Positions 7,809 through 14,836 of a DNA stretch of 64,000 nucleotides are shown here, piece after piece; position 1 is the stretch's first letter, and every line of letters begins with the position of its first letter. Below the pieces are notes generated by a model, which was given only the letters and a program-made list of their open reading frames with translations, was not told the DNA's origin and made no database searches. A program made the translations under genes and the position numbers. Source of the DNA: Phycisphaerales bacterium (GTDB taxonomy: Bacteria; Planctomycetota; Phycisphaerae; Phycisphaerales; UBA1924); the NCBI GenBank assembly GCA_028279375.1, contig JANQNW010000010.1, positions 248,001-312,000 of the forward strand. The letters are read 5' to 3'.

Positions 7809-9013
7809 GCGCGAATCTCCTCCTGTGCAAAGTCGATACCACGAGCGGCATCAAGGGCGTGATCGAGATCTTCGATGATTTGCGCTGGCGGCTCGACTCC
7901 GACGGAGAGTCGAAGCAGGCCGTCCGAGAGACCGACGGCGCGGCGCTGATCTGGCGGCACATCGGCGTGGGTCATGGAGGCGGGATGCGTGAGCAGGGTC
8001 TCGACGGAGCCGACGTGCTCGACGAGCTTGCAGAGCGACACCGCTCCGGCGAAGGCGCGACCAGCCTCGAGTCCGCCTGCGATCTCAAACGTGACGACGG
8101 CGCCGTGATCTGTGTCATGCTGGGACTCGGCGAGCGCGAGTTCGGCGTCGTCGGCGAGGCCGGGATACCGAACACGTTCGACTCCGGGTTGGCTGGCGAG
8201 CCAGCGCGCAACCGTTGCGGCGGTCTGCGACTGGCGTCGAATTCGTAGTGGTAAGGTCTTGAGCCCGTTGAGCGTGAGCCAGGCGTTAAATGGGCTCTGT
8301 ATCGCGCCGGTGCACTTGCGGACGAATCGAATGCGCTCGAGCAGCGCTTCGTCGCGGCTAACGAGAGCGCCTCCCAGGGCCAGCGAATGTCCTTCGACGA
8401 ATTTGGTGGTCGAATACACAGAGACATCGGCGCCGAGATCGAGTGGACGCTGCAGGACTGCGGTCAGGAACGTATTGTCAACAGCCAGCAGCGCGCCGAC
8501 GGAGTGGGCGATTTCAGCGGCGCGACGGATGTCGGTGAGCTCAAGCGTGGGATTGGCGGGTGTTTCGACGAAGACCAGGCGCGTGTTGGATCTCACCGCT
8601 TGCTCCAGCGCCTCGGCGTCGGTTGCGTCGACAAAGTCGACACTGATTCCGAGATCGGGCAATAGTTCGCGCAGCAATCGTGTCGTGCCGCCGTATACAC
8701 CCTGTGCGCACACGGCGTGATCGCCTGCTCGAAGCGTCGCGAGAAAGAGGGCGGTCTCGGCGGCGAGGCCTGTCGCGAAGCATGCCGCAGGGGGCGCGGA
8801 TTCGAGCGCCCCGAGCTTCGCCTCCAGTTCTGCGACCGTGGGATTCGAGACTCGCGAGTACTGATGCTCGGCTTCACTGCCTACCCGATCGCGGGCGAAT
8901 GTCGTGGACTGGCAGAGCGGGGGCGCGAGCGGATCACCGTCGCCAAGCGCGGCATGTCGATGTGCGCAGATCGACTCGACGGAGCCCTGCGTGAGGTGGA
9001 ATTGGCGTCCCAT
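7790..9013 (-). CDS. metB: Cystathionine gamma-synthase family, PLP-dependent trans-sulfuration enzyme
   Basis: The 407-residue protein belongs to the Cys/Met metabolism PLP family. The cofactor lysine is Lys204 in YSTTKFVEGHS, and the YSRVSNPTV segment near residue 55 is typical of enzymes acting on activated homoserine. It would join O-acyl-homoserine with cysteine (cystathionine gamma-synthase) or with sulfide (homoserine sulfhydrylase); sequence inspection alone does not separate these. The ATG at 9013 is preceded by AAAGGG in the loop of a perfect hairpin and lies 108 bases downstream of a SAM-sensing aptamer, which fits a methionine-pathway role. It is first in the operon with the aspartate kinase-homoserine dehydrogenase and asd. 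Confidence 0.9.
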   Translation of the reverse strand: MGRQFHLTQGSVESICAHRHAALGDGDPLAPPLCQSTTFARDRVGSEAEHQYSRVSNPTVAELEAKLGALESAPPAACFATGLAAETALFLATLRAGDHAVCAQGVYGGTTRLLRELLPDLGISVDFVDATDAEALEQAVRSNTRLVFVETPANPTLELTDIRRAAEIAHSVGALLAVDNTFLTAVLQRPLDLGADVSVYSTTKFVEGHSLALGGALVSRDEALLERIRFVRKCTGAIQSPFNAWLTLNGLKTLPLRIRRQSQTAATVARWLASQPGVERVRYPGLADDAELALAESQHDTDHGAVVTFEIAGGLEAGRAFAGAVSLCKLVEHVGSVETLLTHPASMTHADVPPDQRRAVGLSDGLLRLSVGVEPPAQIIEDLDHALDAARGIDFAQEEIRACHALA

Positions 9014-9033
9014 GCTGTGAACCCTTTCACAGC
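9014..9033 (-). promoter_or_regulatory. Perfect inverted repeat over the metB ribosome binding site
   Basis: An 8-bp perfect stem with a 4-base loop directly abuts the metB ATG. The loop and its edge carry AAAGGG, the likely Shine-Dalgarno sequence, so the folded RNA should hide the ribosome binding site. The bases GATGC at 9032-9036, at the 5' foot of this hairpin, repeat the 3' strand of the aptamer P1 helix (9122-9126), which offers an alternative partner for the P1 5' strand. As DNA, the same repeat reads TGTGA-N6-TCACA, identical to the E. coli CRP consensus, but its position on the start codon favours an RNA role. Confidence 0.6.
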
Positions 9034-9121
9034 ATCGAGAGCTTCCAGTGCTGGCGTGGCTGCGGCGACGCTCGCCGCTTGTCGTTTTGCCGAATCCTGT
9101 CATTGCGAGACAGTTTCGACC

Positions 9122-9220
9122 GCATCGGTCCCCACGCCGGGGCTGGCCTCGGCACCGTGGCGAGTGATTCTCGCTCGGTTGCCGCCCGGGACCTTGGTCG
9201 CATCCCGGGACTCTTGATGC
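9122..9220 (-). promoter_or_regulatory. SAM-I-clan riboswitch aptamer upstream of metB
   Basis: Read on the minus strand, the element opens with ATCAAGAG, has GGCAACC in the P3 5' strand and CACGGTGCC on its 3' side, the hallmark segments of S-box (SAM-I) and related SAM-IV aptamers. P1 is GCATC (9216-9220) pairing with GATGC (9122-9126). P2 is a CCCGGG/CCCGGG stem with a 13-base loop. P3 is capped by a GCGAG/CTCGC hairpin, and P4 is CCCC/GGGG around GGCGT. It begins a few bases after a predicted transcription start and precedes the metB-thrA-asd operon, exactly where SAM feedback is expected. Whether it is SAM-I proper, SAM-IV or an intermediate form needs a covariance model. Confidence 0.82.
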
Positions 9221-9230
9221 AATGGGGGGG

Positions 9231-9258
9231 AGCATAGCGATCACGGGGGGCGCGTCAA
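9231..9258 (-). promoter_or_regulatory. Predicted sigma-70 promoter of the metB operon
   Basis: On the minus strand, TTGACG (9253-9258) and TATGCT (9231-9236) are separated by 16 bases. The predicted transcript would start about 9224, a few bases before the SAM aptamer begins, which is the arrangement seen for riboswitch-led operons. A run of eight T residues lies just upstream of the -35 on this strand. Confidence 0.5.
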
Positions 9259-9479
9259 GGGAAAAAAAACTTCGCCGTGGTCGCTGAATGCGGCGGCGCA
9301 TCCGATCGCGGTCCTCGGCAGAGCGGAGATTTCGTGTTTCGCCTTTAGTGATGAGTTGACTCGTTTTCGACGCATCGCACGCCCCGATGGCGCCCTGCGA
9401 TAAGCGACCGATATTCGCCGAAGCCAACACGAAGACCCCATGCGCGATGTGTGAATTCCGCAATTCGCGGTCTGGTCTC
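9259..9479. other. Gene-free control region between divergent metB and cysH promoters
   Basis: About 220 bases separate the two divergent promoters. I see no convincing gene in it. A perfect GAATT-CCGC-AATTC inverted repeat at 9453-9466 sits just upstream of the rightward -35 (9480) and is a candidate operator or activator site. The base composition here is noticeably less GC-rich than in the flanking genes. Confidence 0.4.
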
Positions 9480-9507
9480 TTGACTTGTGTCATCGTCTCG
9501 GGATAAT
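9480..9507 (+). promoter_or_regulatory. Predicted sigma-70 promoter of the cys-siroheme operon
   Basis: TTGACT (9480-9485) and GATAAT (9502-9507) are separated by 16 bases, each one base off the consensus hexamer. Transcription would start near 9514, giving a leader of about 238 bases before cysH that contains the Cys-rich small reading frame and the terminator hairpin. Confidence 0.6.
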
Positions 9508-9598
9508 CCCGCCGGAAATGGACTCACGCACGAGCCATCCCGTTTCGATGAGCACGGACGCCCCGCAAGGGCTGTCTGCTCGCTTCAGCCGCAGCTGC

Positions 9599-9664
9599 AT
9601 GTGTTGTTGTCGCATGTTCACCATGCGTCGCAACCTGCACGCGCTGCAATGCGCACTCGGCTGA
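9599..9664 (+). CDS. Cysteine-rich leader peptide of the cys-siroheme operon
   Basis: This 21-codon reading frame begins Met-Cys-Cys-Cys-Arg, with TGT at codons 2, 3 and 4 and a fourth Cys (TGC) at codon 18. Its proposed role is not the peptide but ribosome speed: when cysteine is short, the ribosome would stall on the Cys run. Stalling would open a protector hairpin (9606-9616 with 9622-9634) and free 9630-9638 to pair with 9694-9702, breaking the terminator ahead of cysH. The Shine-Dalgarno region is weak (GCAGC). Cys-run leader frames controlling sulfur genes are known in mycobacteria; I do not know of a described case in planctomycetes. Expression is inferred, not shown. Confidence 0.7.
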   Translation: MCCCRMFTMRRNLHALQCALG

Positions 9665-9687
9665 ATCTGATCACTCTTGATCGCGCC

Positions 9688-9721
9688 AGGCCCGCAGGTT
9701 GCTTCGACCGCGGGCCTTTTT
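9688..9721 (+). terminator. Intrinsic terminator (attenuator) ahead of cysH
   Basis: An 8-bp GC-rich stem, AGGCCCGC (9688-9695) with GCGGGCCT (9710-9717), extended by GGT/ACC, is followed by five T residues. It lies between the leader peptide stop and the cysH ATG at 9752, so it would cut off the operon unless disrupted. Nine bases of its 5' side, GCAGGTTGC (9694-9702), are perfectly complementary to GCAACCTGC at 9630-9638 within the leader peptide frame, giving an antiterminator. Confidence 0.8.
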
Positions 9722-9751
9722 CGTGCGCATCTCACCTGATCTCACATCGAA

Positions 9752-10492
9752 ATGGACGTTCCCTTGCAGCTTCCCGTACTTGCTATCGACGCTCCGTCTC
9801 GTTCTGAGCCGAACGTGCTCGAGAACGGCTCGCCTCCGGAGATCACGGCCTGGGCCGTGCGGCGATTCGCTTGCTGGCGACTCCTCGCGACGACACAGTT
9901 CGGCATGGAGGGCTGCGCGCTGATCGATATGCTCGCGCACACCGGGTCGCAAGTCGAGGTCGTGTATCTCGACACACAGTTCTTCTTCGCCGAGACCTAT
10001 GCCCTGAGAGATCGGCTGGTGGAGCGCTATCCGTCGATCACGTTCAGGAATGAGGGTTCTCCATTGAGCGTCGCCGACCAGGCGGCAACGTATGGCGATG
10101 AACTTTGGAGGCGCGATCCGGACGCGTGCTGCGAGCTTCGGAAAGTCGCGCCGATGCGCCGTGTGATGGAGCGAACGGACGTGTGGATCACCGGCTTGCG
10201 TCGAGGTCAGTCGGCTGCGCGGGGGGAGCTTCAGGCCGTGCAGTGGGATTGGCGATTCGACGTCCTCAAGATCAACCCGCTTGCTCGCTGGTCGCGTTCT
10301 GATGTGTGGCGATACGTGCAGGAGCGGGAAGTGCCGTTCAATCCGCTGCATGAGCGCGAGTACCCGAGCATCGGATGTGTGCACTGCACGAAGCCTGTGC
10401 CGGGCTCTTCCATCGGTGAGTACTCGCGCGAAGGGCGCTGGGCGGAGACCGAGAAAACGGAGTGCGGACTGCACCTCGGCGAGAACATCTGA
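9752..10492 (+). CDS. cysH: Assimilatory adenylylsulfate (APS) reductase
   Basis: The enzyme reduces activated sulfate to sulfite using thioredoxin-type electrons. The 246-residue protein has the PAPS-reductase fold with the substrate-binding segment VVYLDTQFFF. It carries Cys126-Cys127 and Cys209-x-x-Cys212, the four ligands of a 4Fe-4S cluster that mark APS-type enzymes; PAPS-type CysH lacks them. A redox-active Glu-Cys-Gly-Leu-His tail is present at the C-terminus. It is first in an eight-gene operon, 30 bases after the attenuator, and is followed 26 bases later by sulfite reductase. ATP sulfurylase is not in the window. Confidence 0.93.
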   Translation: MDVPLQLPVLAIDAPSRSEPNVLENGSPPEITAWAVRRFACWRLLATTQFGMEGCALIDMLAHTGSQVEVVYLDTQFFFAETYALRDRLVERYPSITFRNEGSPLSVADQAATYGDELWRRDPDACCELRKVAPMRRVMERTDVWITGLRRGQSAARGELQAVQWDWRFDVLKINPLARWSRSDVWRYVQEREVPFNPLHEREYPSIGCVHCTKPVPGSSIGEYSREGRWAETEKTECGLHLGENI

Positions 10493-10518
10493 GAGCGACA
10501 TCGAATCTGGATCCACTG

Positions 10519-12249
10519 ATGACCCATGTGCCAAACACACCGCCTTCGAAAGTCGAGCGAGCCAAGCTCGAGAGTTGCCGACTGCGCGGCACAATCGCCG
10601 AGACGATTAGTTCCGACGCGACGCACTTTTCCGAAGATGACGTTCAGCTGTTGAAGTTCCATGGCGTCTATCAGCAGGATGATCGTGATGTGCGCGCGGC
10701 GCATCGGCGCGCGGGACTCGAGAAGTCGTGGAGCTTCATGAGCCGCCTGAACATCCCTGGGGGCGCACTTTCGAGCGAGCAGTACCTCGCGCTGGATGCG
10801 CTGGCCACTTCGCACGCGAATGGCTCGCTTCGGATCACATCGCGGCAGAGCATCCAGTTTCACGGGACGCTCAAGGGCGATCTTCCGGCGCTCCTCCAGG
10901 AGATCGACCGCGCGTTGCTGACGACGATGGCTGCGTGCGGCGACGTTCTGCGCAATGTCATGGCGCCGCCAGCTCCGATCAAAGACGACGCGCATGAGAC
11001 GGCGCGACGGCTGGCTCGGGAGATCACGCTGGCGCTGTCGCCCAAGACTGGCGCATATCGCGAGATCTGGATAGACGGCGAGCGCATTGATCTCGATGAC
11101 GAGCGTGAGCCTGTCTACGGCGAGGCGTACCTCCCGCGGAAGTTCAAGGTCGGCATCGCGCTGGATACCGACAACTCGATCGACGTGCATTCGTATGACT
11201 GCGGCCTGCTGGGAGTGACCCAAGGCGGACGCCTCGTCGGATTCAATCTGCTCGTCGGCGGCGGATTCGGCATGACCCACCGGAAGCCGGACACATTTGC
11301 GCGCATCGCGACGCCGATTGGATTCGTTCAGGTTGACGAGGCCATCGAGGCTGTTCGCGCCGTGGTCGAGGTGTTCCGTGATTTCGGCAATCGCAGTGAT
11401 CGACGTCATGCGCGCCTGAAGTACCTGATCGAGGAATGGGGCCTCGAGCGCTTTCGCGACGCCGTAGCGCAGCGCGCCGGCTGGACGTGGCGTGAGCCTG
11501 TCAGGTCAGCGCGCCCGAAACAGCCAGATCATCTGGGCCTGCACGAGCAGGGTGATGGCAGATTCTACTACGGAGTCTTCGTGCAGAGCGGGCGGATCGT
11601 CGACAGCGACGCTCACCATATTCGCGGCGCGTTTCGCGCGATCGCGCGAGAGCTCTCTCCAAGTGTTCATCTCACGCCGATGCAGAGCGTGATATTCGGC
11701 GAACTGACGCGCGACGACGCAACCGGGCTGCTCGAGATTCTCAAGTCGCATGGGGTGGCTCGCAGTGAGGAGGTCTCGAATGCGCGTCGGCGATCGGTGG
11801 TCTGCCCCGCGCTTCCGCTCTGCGGACTCGCGCTGGCTGAATCCGAGCGTGTGGCGCCAGAGCTACTCGATGCGCTCGCGGACACTCTTGCGCTCCATGG
11901 TCTCGAGGATCTTGAGTTGAGCGTGCGCATGACAGGGTGCCCGAATGGTTGCGCTCGGCCGTACAACGCGGACATCGGTATTGTCGGGCGACGGCCGGGT
12001 GTTTATCACGTCTATGTCGGCGGCGGCGAGAGCGGCGATCGGCTCGCGGAGTTGTACGCGGCGGATGTCGCGATCGGCGATATTCCCGCTGCGCTCAGCC
12101 CGTTGCTCGGGCGATACGCTGCGGAGCGGACCGACGGGGAGTCGCTCGGTGGATTCCTGCGCCGGATTTCGAAGATCGACGGTAGGCGCACGATTGTCAC
12201 GGGAGATGAAGAGCCCGTCTCGAAGTTCGTGCAGGTGGGTCTGCCATGA
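10519..12249 (+). CDS. sir: Ferredoxin-type sulfite reductase (siroheme, 4Fe-4S)
   Basis: This 576-residue hemoprotein reduces sulfite to sulfide in a six-electron step. It has the tandem nitrite/sulfite reductase repeats, including RITSRQSIQFHG for siroheme contacts, and the cluster ligands in CPALPLC and TGCPNGC, where the last Cys bridges siroheme and the 4Fe-4S cluster. Its single-subunit size suggests ferredoxin as donor rather than the NADPH flavoprotein CysJ. A siroheme nitrite reductase is the main alternative, but the neighbours (APS reductase, cysteine synthase) point to sulfite. The ATG at 10519 is chosen over an upstream ATG at 10462 that would overlap cysH. The stop overlaps hemA by ATGA. 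Confidence 0.9.
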   Translation: MTHVPNTPPSKVERAKLESCRLRGTIAETISSDATHFSEDDVQLLKFHGVYQQDDRDVRAAHRRAGLEKSWSFMSRLNIPGGALSSEQYLALDALATSHANGSLRITSRQSIQFHGTLKGDLPALLQEIDRALLTTMAACGDVLRNVMAPPAPIKDDAHETARRLAREITLALSPKTGAYREIWIDGERIDLDDEREPVYGEAYLPRKFKVGIALDTDNSIDVHSYDCGLLGVTQGGRLVGFNLLVGGGFGMTHRKPDTFARIATPIGFVQVDEAIEAVRAVVEVFRDFGNRSDRRHARLKYLIEEWGLERFRDAVAQRAGWTWREPVRSARPKQPDHLGLHEQGDGRFYYGVFVQSGRIVDSDAHHIRGAFRAIARELSPSVHLTPMQSVIFGELTRDDATGLLEILKSHGVARSEEVSNARRRSVVCPALPLCGLALAESERVAPELLDALADTLALHGLEDLELSVRMTGCPNGCARPYNADIGIVGRRPGVYHVYVGGGESGDRLAELYAADVAIGDIPAALSPLLGRYAAERTDGESLGGFLRRISKIDGRRTIVTGDEEPVSKFVQVGLP

Positions 12250-13217
12250 TCCGACTCGACGATCTTCGCGGCTGGTCCCTTCGGAGGCGCTCTTTGTCGC
12301 ATCATGATCAGCGCGCGCTGTCCCAGTGGGTCGATGCGCAGCGGCGATCCGCGCGGGGCGTCGTGCTGTCAACCTGCGAGCGTGTCGAGGTGTATTCAGA
12401 AGGCGATTCGAAGACGCCGCCAGTCGGGTCCGGACTGCGCCTGGCAGGGGCGTCGATGGTTCACCATCTCTTTCGGGTTGCGGCGGGCGCGGATTCGCGC
12501 CTCGTAGGCGAGTCTGCGATCGTCTCGCAGATCCGGAATGCCGCGGATGAGGCGCAACTGCGGATCGGGCTCGGCGCCGCACTGACGACAGTTGTACGCG
12601 CGGCGCTGCGCGCGGGGCGCATTGCACGGGCGGAATCAGGTCTTGAGGGCGTCGCCCAGTCGTACGCTCGTGTCGCTGCACGGGCGGCGCTTCGCGGCGG
12701 CAGTCTACGGATTGGCGTCGTCGGAACCGGAGCGCTCGGCGCGTCAACTGCCCGTCAGATTCGGCGTCTCTCCGAGAAGCGGGTGTCGGTCGTGATATTC
12801 GGTCGACACCACGCGCGGACTGCGGCGCTGGCGGAGTCGATCAACGCGTCGTCAGCGCCCCTGAGCGCATTGCGATCTGGTCTTCGGCACCTGGACTCGC
12901 TGGTGTCGGCTGTCTCTGTCTCTCATCCGATTCTCGGCGTGGGAGATCTGGAGGCGACGACTGGCATTCGCGTTATCGATCTCGGATCGCCTGGAAACGT
13001 CGATCCTCGCGTCGCGTCGATTTCGGGTGTGGAGCGTCTCGACATCGATGATCTGATGCGCGGCATTGATCCGTCGGATTCTGCGCGGGCGCAACTTGAC
13101 ATGGTTGTGGAGCGTGAAACTCAGCGATTTCTGTCGTACATGGACTCAGCGAGCACACGTCACGCGCCGCGCATATGGAGCGCTCGGCGCGATTTAACGG
13201 CCCTGGAGGTTGCTTGA
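12246..13217 (+). CDS. hemA: Glutamyl-tRNA reductase, short form
   Basis: The enzyme makes glutamate-1-semialdehyde from glutamyl-tRNA, the entry to tetrapyrroles. The catalytic cysteine is Cys44 in VVLSTCERVEVY, the substrate domain continues with HHLFRVAAGADSRLVGES, and the NADPH domain has GVVGTGALG. At 323 residues it is about 95 shorter than typical HemA: the N-terminal domain is trimmed on both sides of the active site, and most of the C-terminal helical dimerisation domain is missing. All key motifs remain, so I read it as a compact functional enzyme rather than a pseudogene. It overlaps both neighbours (ATGA in, TGATG out). Confidence 0.87.
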   Translation: MIRLDDLRGWSLRRRSLSHHDQRALSQWVDAQRRSARGVVLSTCERVEVYSEGDSKTPPVGSGLRLAGASMVHHLFRVAAGADSRLVGESAIVSQIRNAADEAQLRIGLGAALTTVVRAALRAGRIARAESGLEGVAQSYARVAARAALRGGSLRIGVVGTGALGASTARQIRRLSEKRVSVVIFGRHHARTAALAESINASSAPLSALRSGLRHLDSLVSAVSVSHPILGVGDLEATTGIRVIDLGSPGNVDPRVASISGVERLDIDDLMRGIDPSDSARAQLDMVVERETQRFLSYMDSASTRHAPRIWSARRDLTALEVA

Positions 13218-14836
13218 TGAGGCTGCAGCATCACGTCATACTCGCTGCGCACGGCGCTGGCGATGGATCGAACGCCAACCTGAGGATCGCAGCGCTTGCG
13301 TCTGAGATTCGGGATCAAATCGGTTGCTCGATCAGCGTCGGTTTCAATCTCGGGTCGCCGACGTTCGCGGACGCCATTGCCGCGGCTCCCGGACGCGATG
13401 TCATCATTGCGCCGCTCATGACCGAGAATGGACACTTCGCCGCGCGCGTCCTGCGCGAGCGATGCGACGCGGCGGCCGCAGCGCATGGCAAGACCGTTCG
13501 GCATCTCGAGCCCGTTGGCGCCTGGGATGAAATGCATGATCTCCTGGTGGATGCTGTCTCTTCGACATTTGTCGGCGCGCGGGATCAGGATCGATCAGTG
13601 CTTGTCGTCGGTCACGGCACGGACCGGTCACGCCGATCTGGTGAGGTCGCGATGCGTTTCGCGGAGCGCGTGCGCGACGAGCTTGGCGTCCGGAGTTCTC
13701 GTGTGGCCTTCCTCGATCAGTCGCCGAGCATTGAAGAGGCCGCGGCGGGTATCGACTGCGACTCTGTGACTGTCGTGCCGTTCCTCCTTGGGGGCGGCGG
13801 GCACAGCCTCAATGATCTGCCTCGGCGCCTCGGCGCACTCGGCGCCGGTCGCATCGTGTCGACGACTCCCGCCCTTGGTGAGCTTCCGAGGCTCGCAGAG
13901 ATCATCGGCGCACGAATTCGATATGAGATCTCCCGATCCGAGATTCGTCTCGGCACGCGCTCGAGTCGACTGGCGCTTGTCCAGGCGGATCGGACGAGGG
14001 CGACGCTGGAGCAGGCAGGAGTCGCTGTGCGCGTCGTGCCGCTCAAGACCCACGGGGACCAACACGTGACGACGCCGGTAAGCGAGCTCTCGCAGAGCGC
14101 GCCGTTTACGGATGATCTGACGCAGGCGATTGTCGATGAGGAACTCGACCTCGCGACGCATAGCCTGAAGGACCTTCCGCTCGCGCGAGACAGCGCGGCG
14201 CCCGTGCTTGCGTATCTCGAGCGATCGGCGCCGGGAGAGGCGCTCGTCACCAGGAGCGGTTCCCGGTTGTCGGAGCTTCCATCAGGCGCGCGAATCGGCG
14301 CCAGCTGCGAGCGTCGCGCGCTGCAGCTCCGGTCAATCCGTGCTGATCTCGTCGCGCTCCCCATGCGCGGGGATGTTCTTTCACGAATCGAGCAAGTGGA
14401 GCGCGGCGACTACGAGGGCGCCATTCTCGCCGAGGCGGGCCTGCTGCGGCTGGGTCGCGAGGACGCAATCGCCGAGCGGCTCTCGTTGCGCTTTTTCATG
14501 CCCGCCGCTGGTCAAGGCGTAATCGCGCTTCAGGGTCGTCCGGGCGACGCGCATCACTGGATCGAGGTCGTGGATGATCTCAATGTGCGGAGGGCTGCGA
14601 TCTCGGAACTCACATTCGCGCGCGAGGTCGAGCGGCTTCGTCCTGATGTTGTCGCTGCGGCGTACGCGAGAATCGACTCCGAGGGCATGGTGCTGCTTCG
14701 TGGACGCGTGATCAGCGCATCCGGAGACCGTCTTCTCGACGCGTCGTCATCGGGACGCAGCCCAAGCGCCACGGGTGGAGCGCTCGCGCGGCATCTGCTC
14801 TCGCTGCTTGCGGCGGCGGAGGGGGCGACGACATGA
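13217..14836 (+). CDS. hemC: Fused CbiX/SirB-type chelatase and porphobilinogen deaminase (HemC)
   Basis: The 539-residue product joins two enzymes. Residues 1 to about 235 are a two-repeat CbiX-like chelatase, with His-Gly in LAAHGAG and VVGHGTD and a second-repeat GGGGHSLNDLP; it would insert iron into sirohydrochlorin. Residues from about 240 are HemC, with IRLGTRSSRLALVQ, the catalytic Asp in THSLKDLP and the MRGDVLSR substrate loop. The HemC part lacks the cysteine that normally carries the dipyrromethane cofactor: where others have GGCQVP, it has Arg475-Pro476-Asp477-Val-Val. The ATG at 13217 follows GGAGG by seven bases and overlaps the hemA stop; the stop overlaps cobA-hemD. The fusion fits siroheme-directed flux. 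Confidence 0.88.
   Translation: MRLQHHVILAAHGAGDGSNANLRIAALASEIRDQIGCSISVGFNLGSPTFADAIAAAPGRDVIIAPLMTENGHFAARVLRERCDAAAAAHGKTVRHLEPVGAWDEMHDLLVDAVSSTFVGARDQDRSVLVVGHGTDRSRRSGEVAMRFAERVRDELGVRSSRVAFLDQSPSIEEAAAGIDCDSVTVVPFLLGGGGHSLNDLPRRLGALGAGRIVSTTPALGELPRLAEIIGARIRYEISRSEIRLGTRSSRLALVQADRTRATLEQAGVAVRVVPLKTHGDQHVTTPVSELSQSAPFTDDLTQAIVDEELDLATHSLKDLPLARDSAAPVLAYLERSAPGEALVTRSGSRLSELPSGARIGASCERRALQLRSIRADLVALPMRGDVLSRIEQVERGDYEGAILAEAGLLRLGREDAIAERLSLRFFMPAAGQGVIALQGRPGDAHHWIEVVDDLNVRRAAISELTFAREVERLRPDVVAAAYARIDSEGMVLLRGRVISASGDRLLDASSSGRSPSATGGALARHLLSLLAAAEGATT

Noticed and set aside
12246..13217. hemA as a pseudogene
   Set aside because: It is short, but the frame is intact, catalytic and nucleotide motifs are present, and start/stop overlaps with both neighbours are kept.
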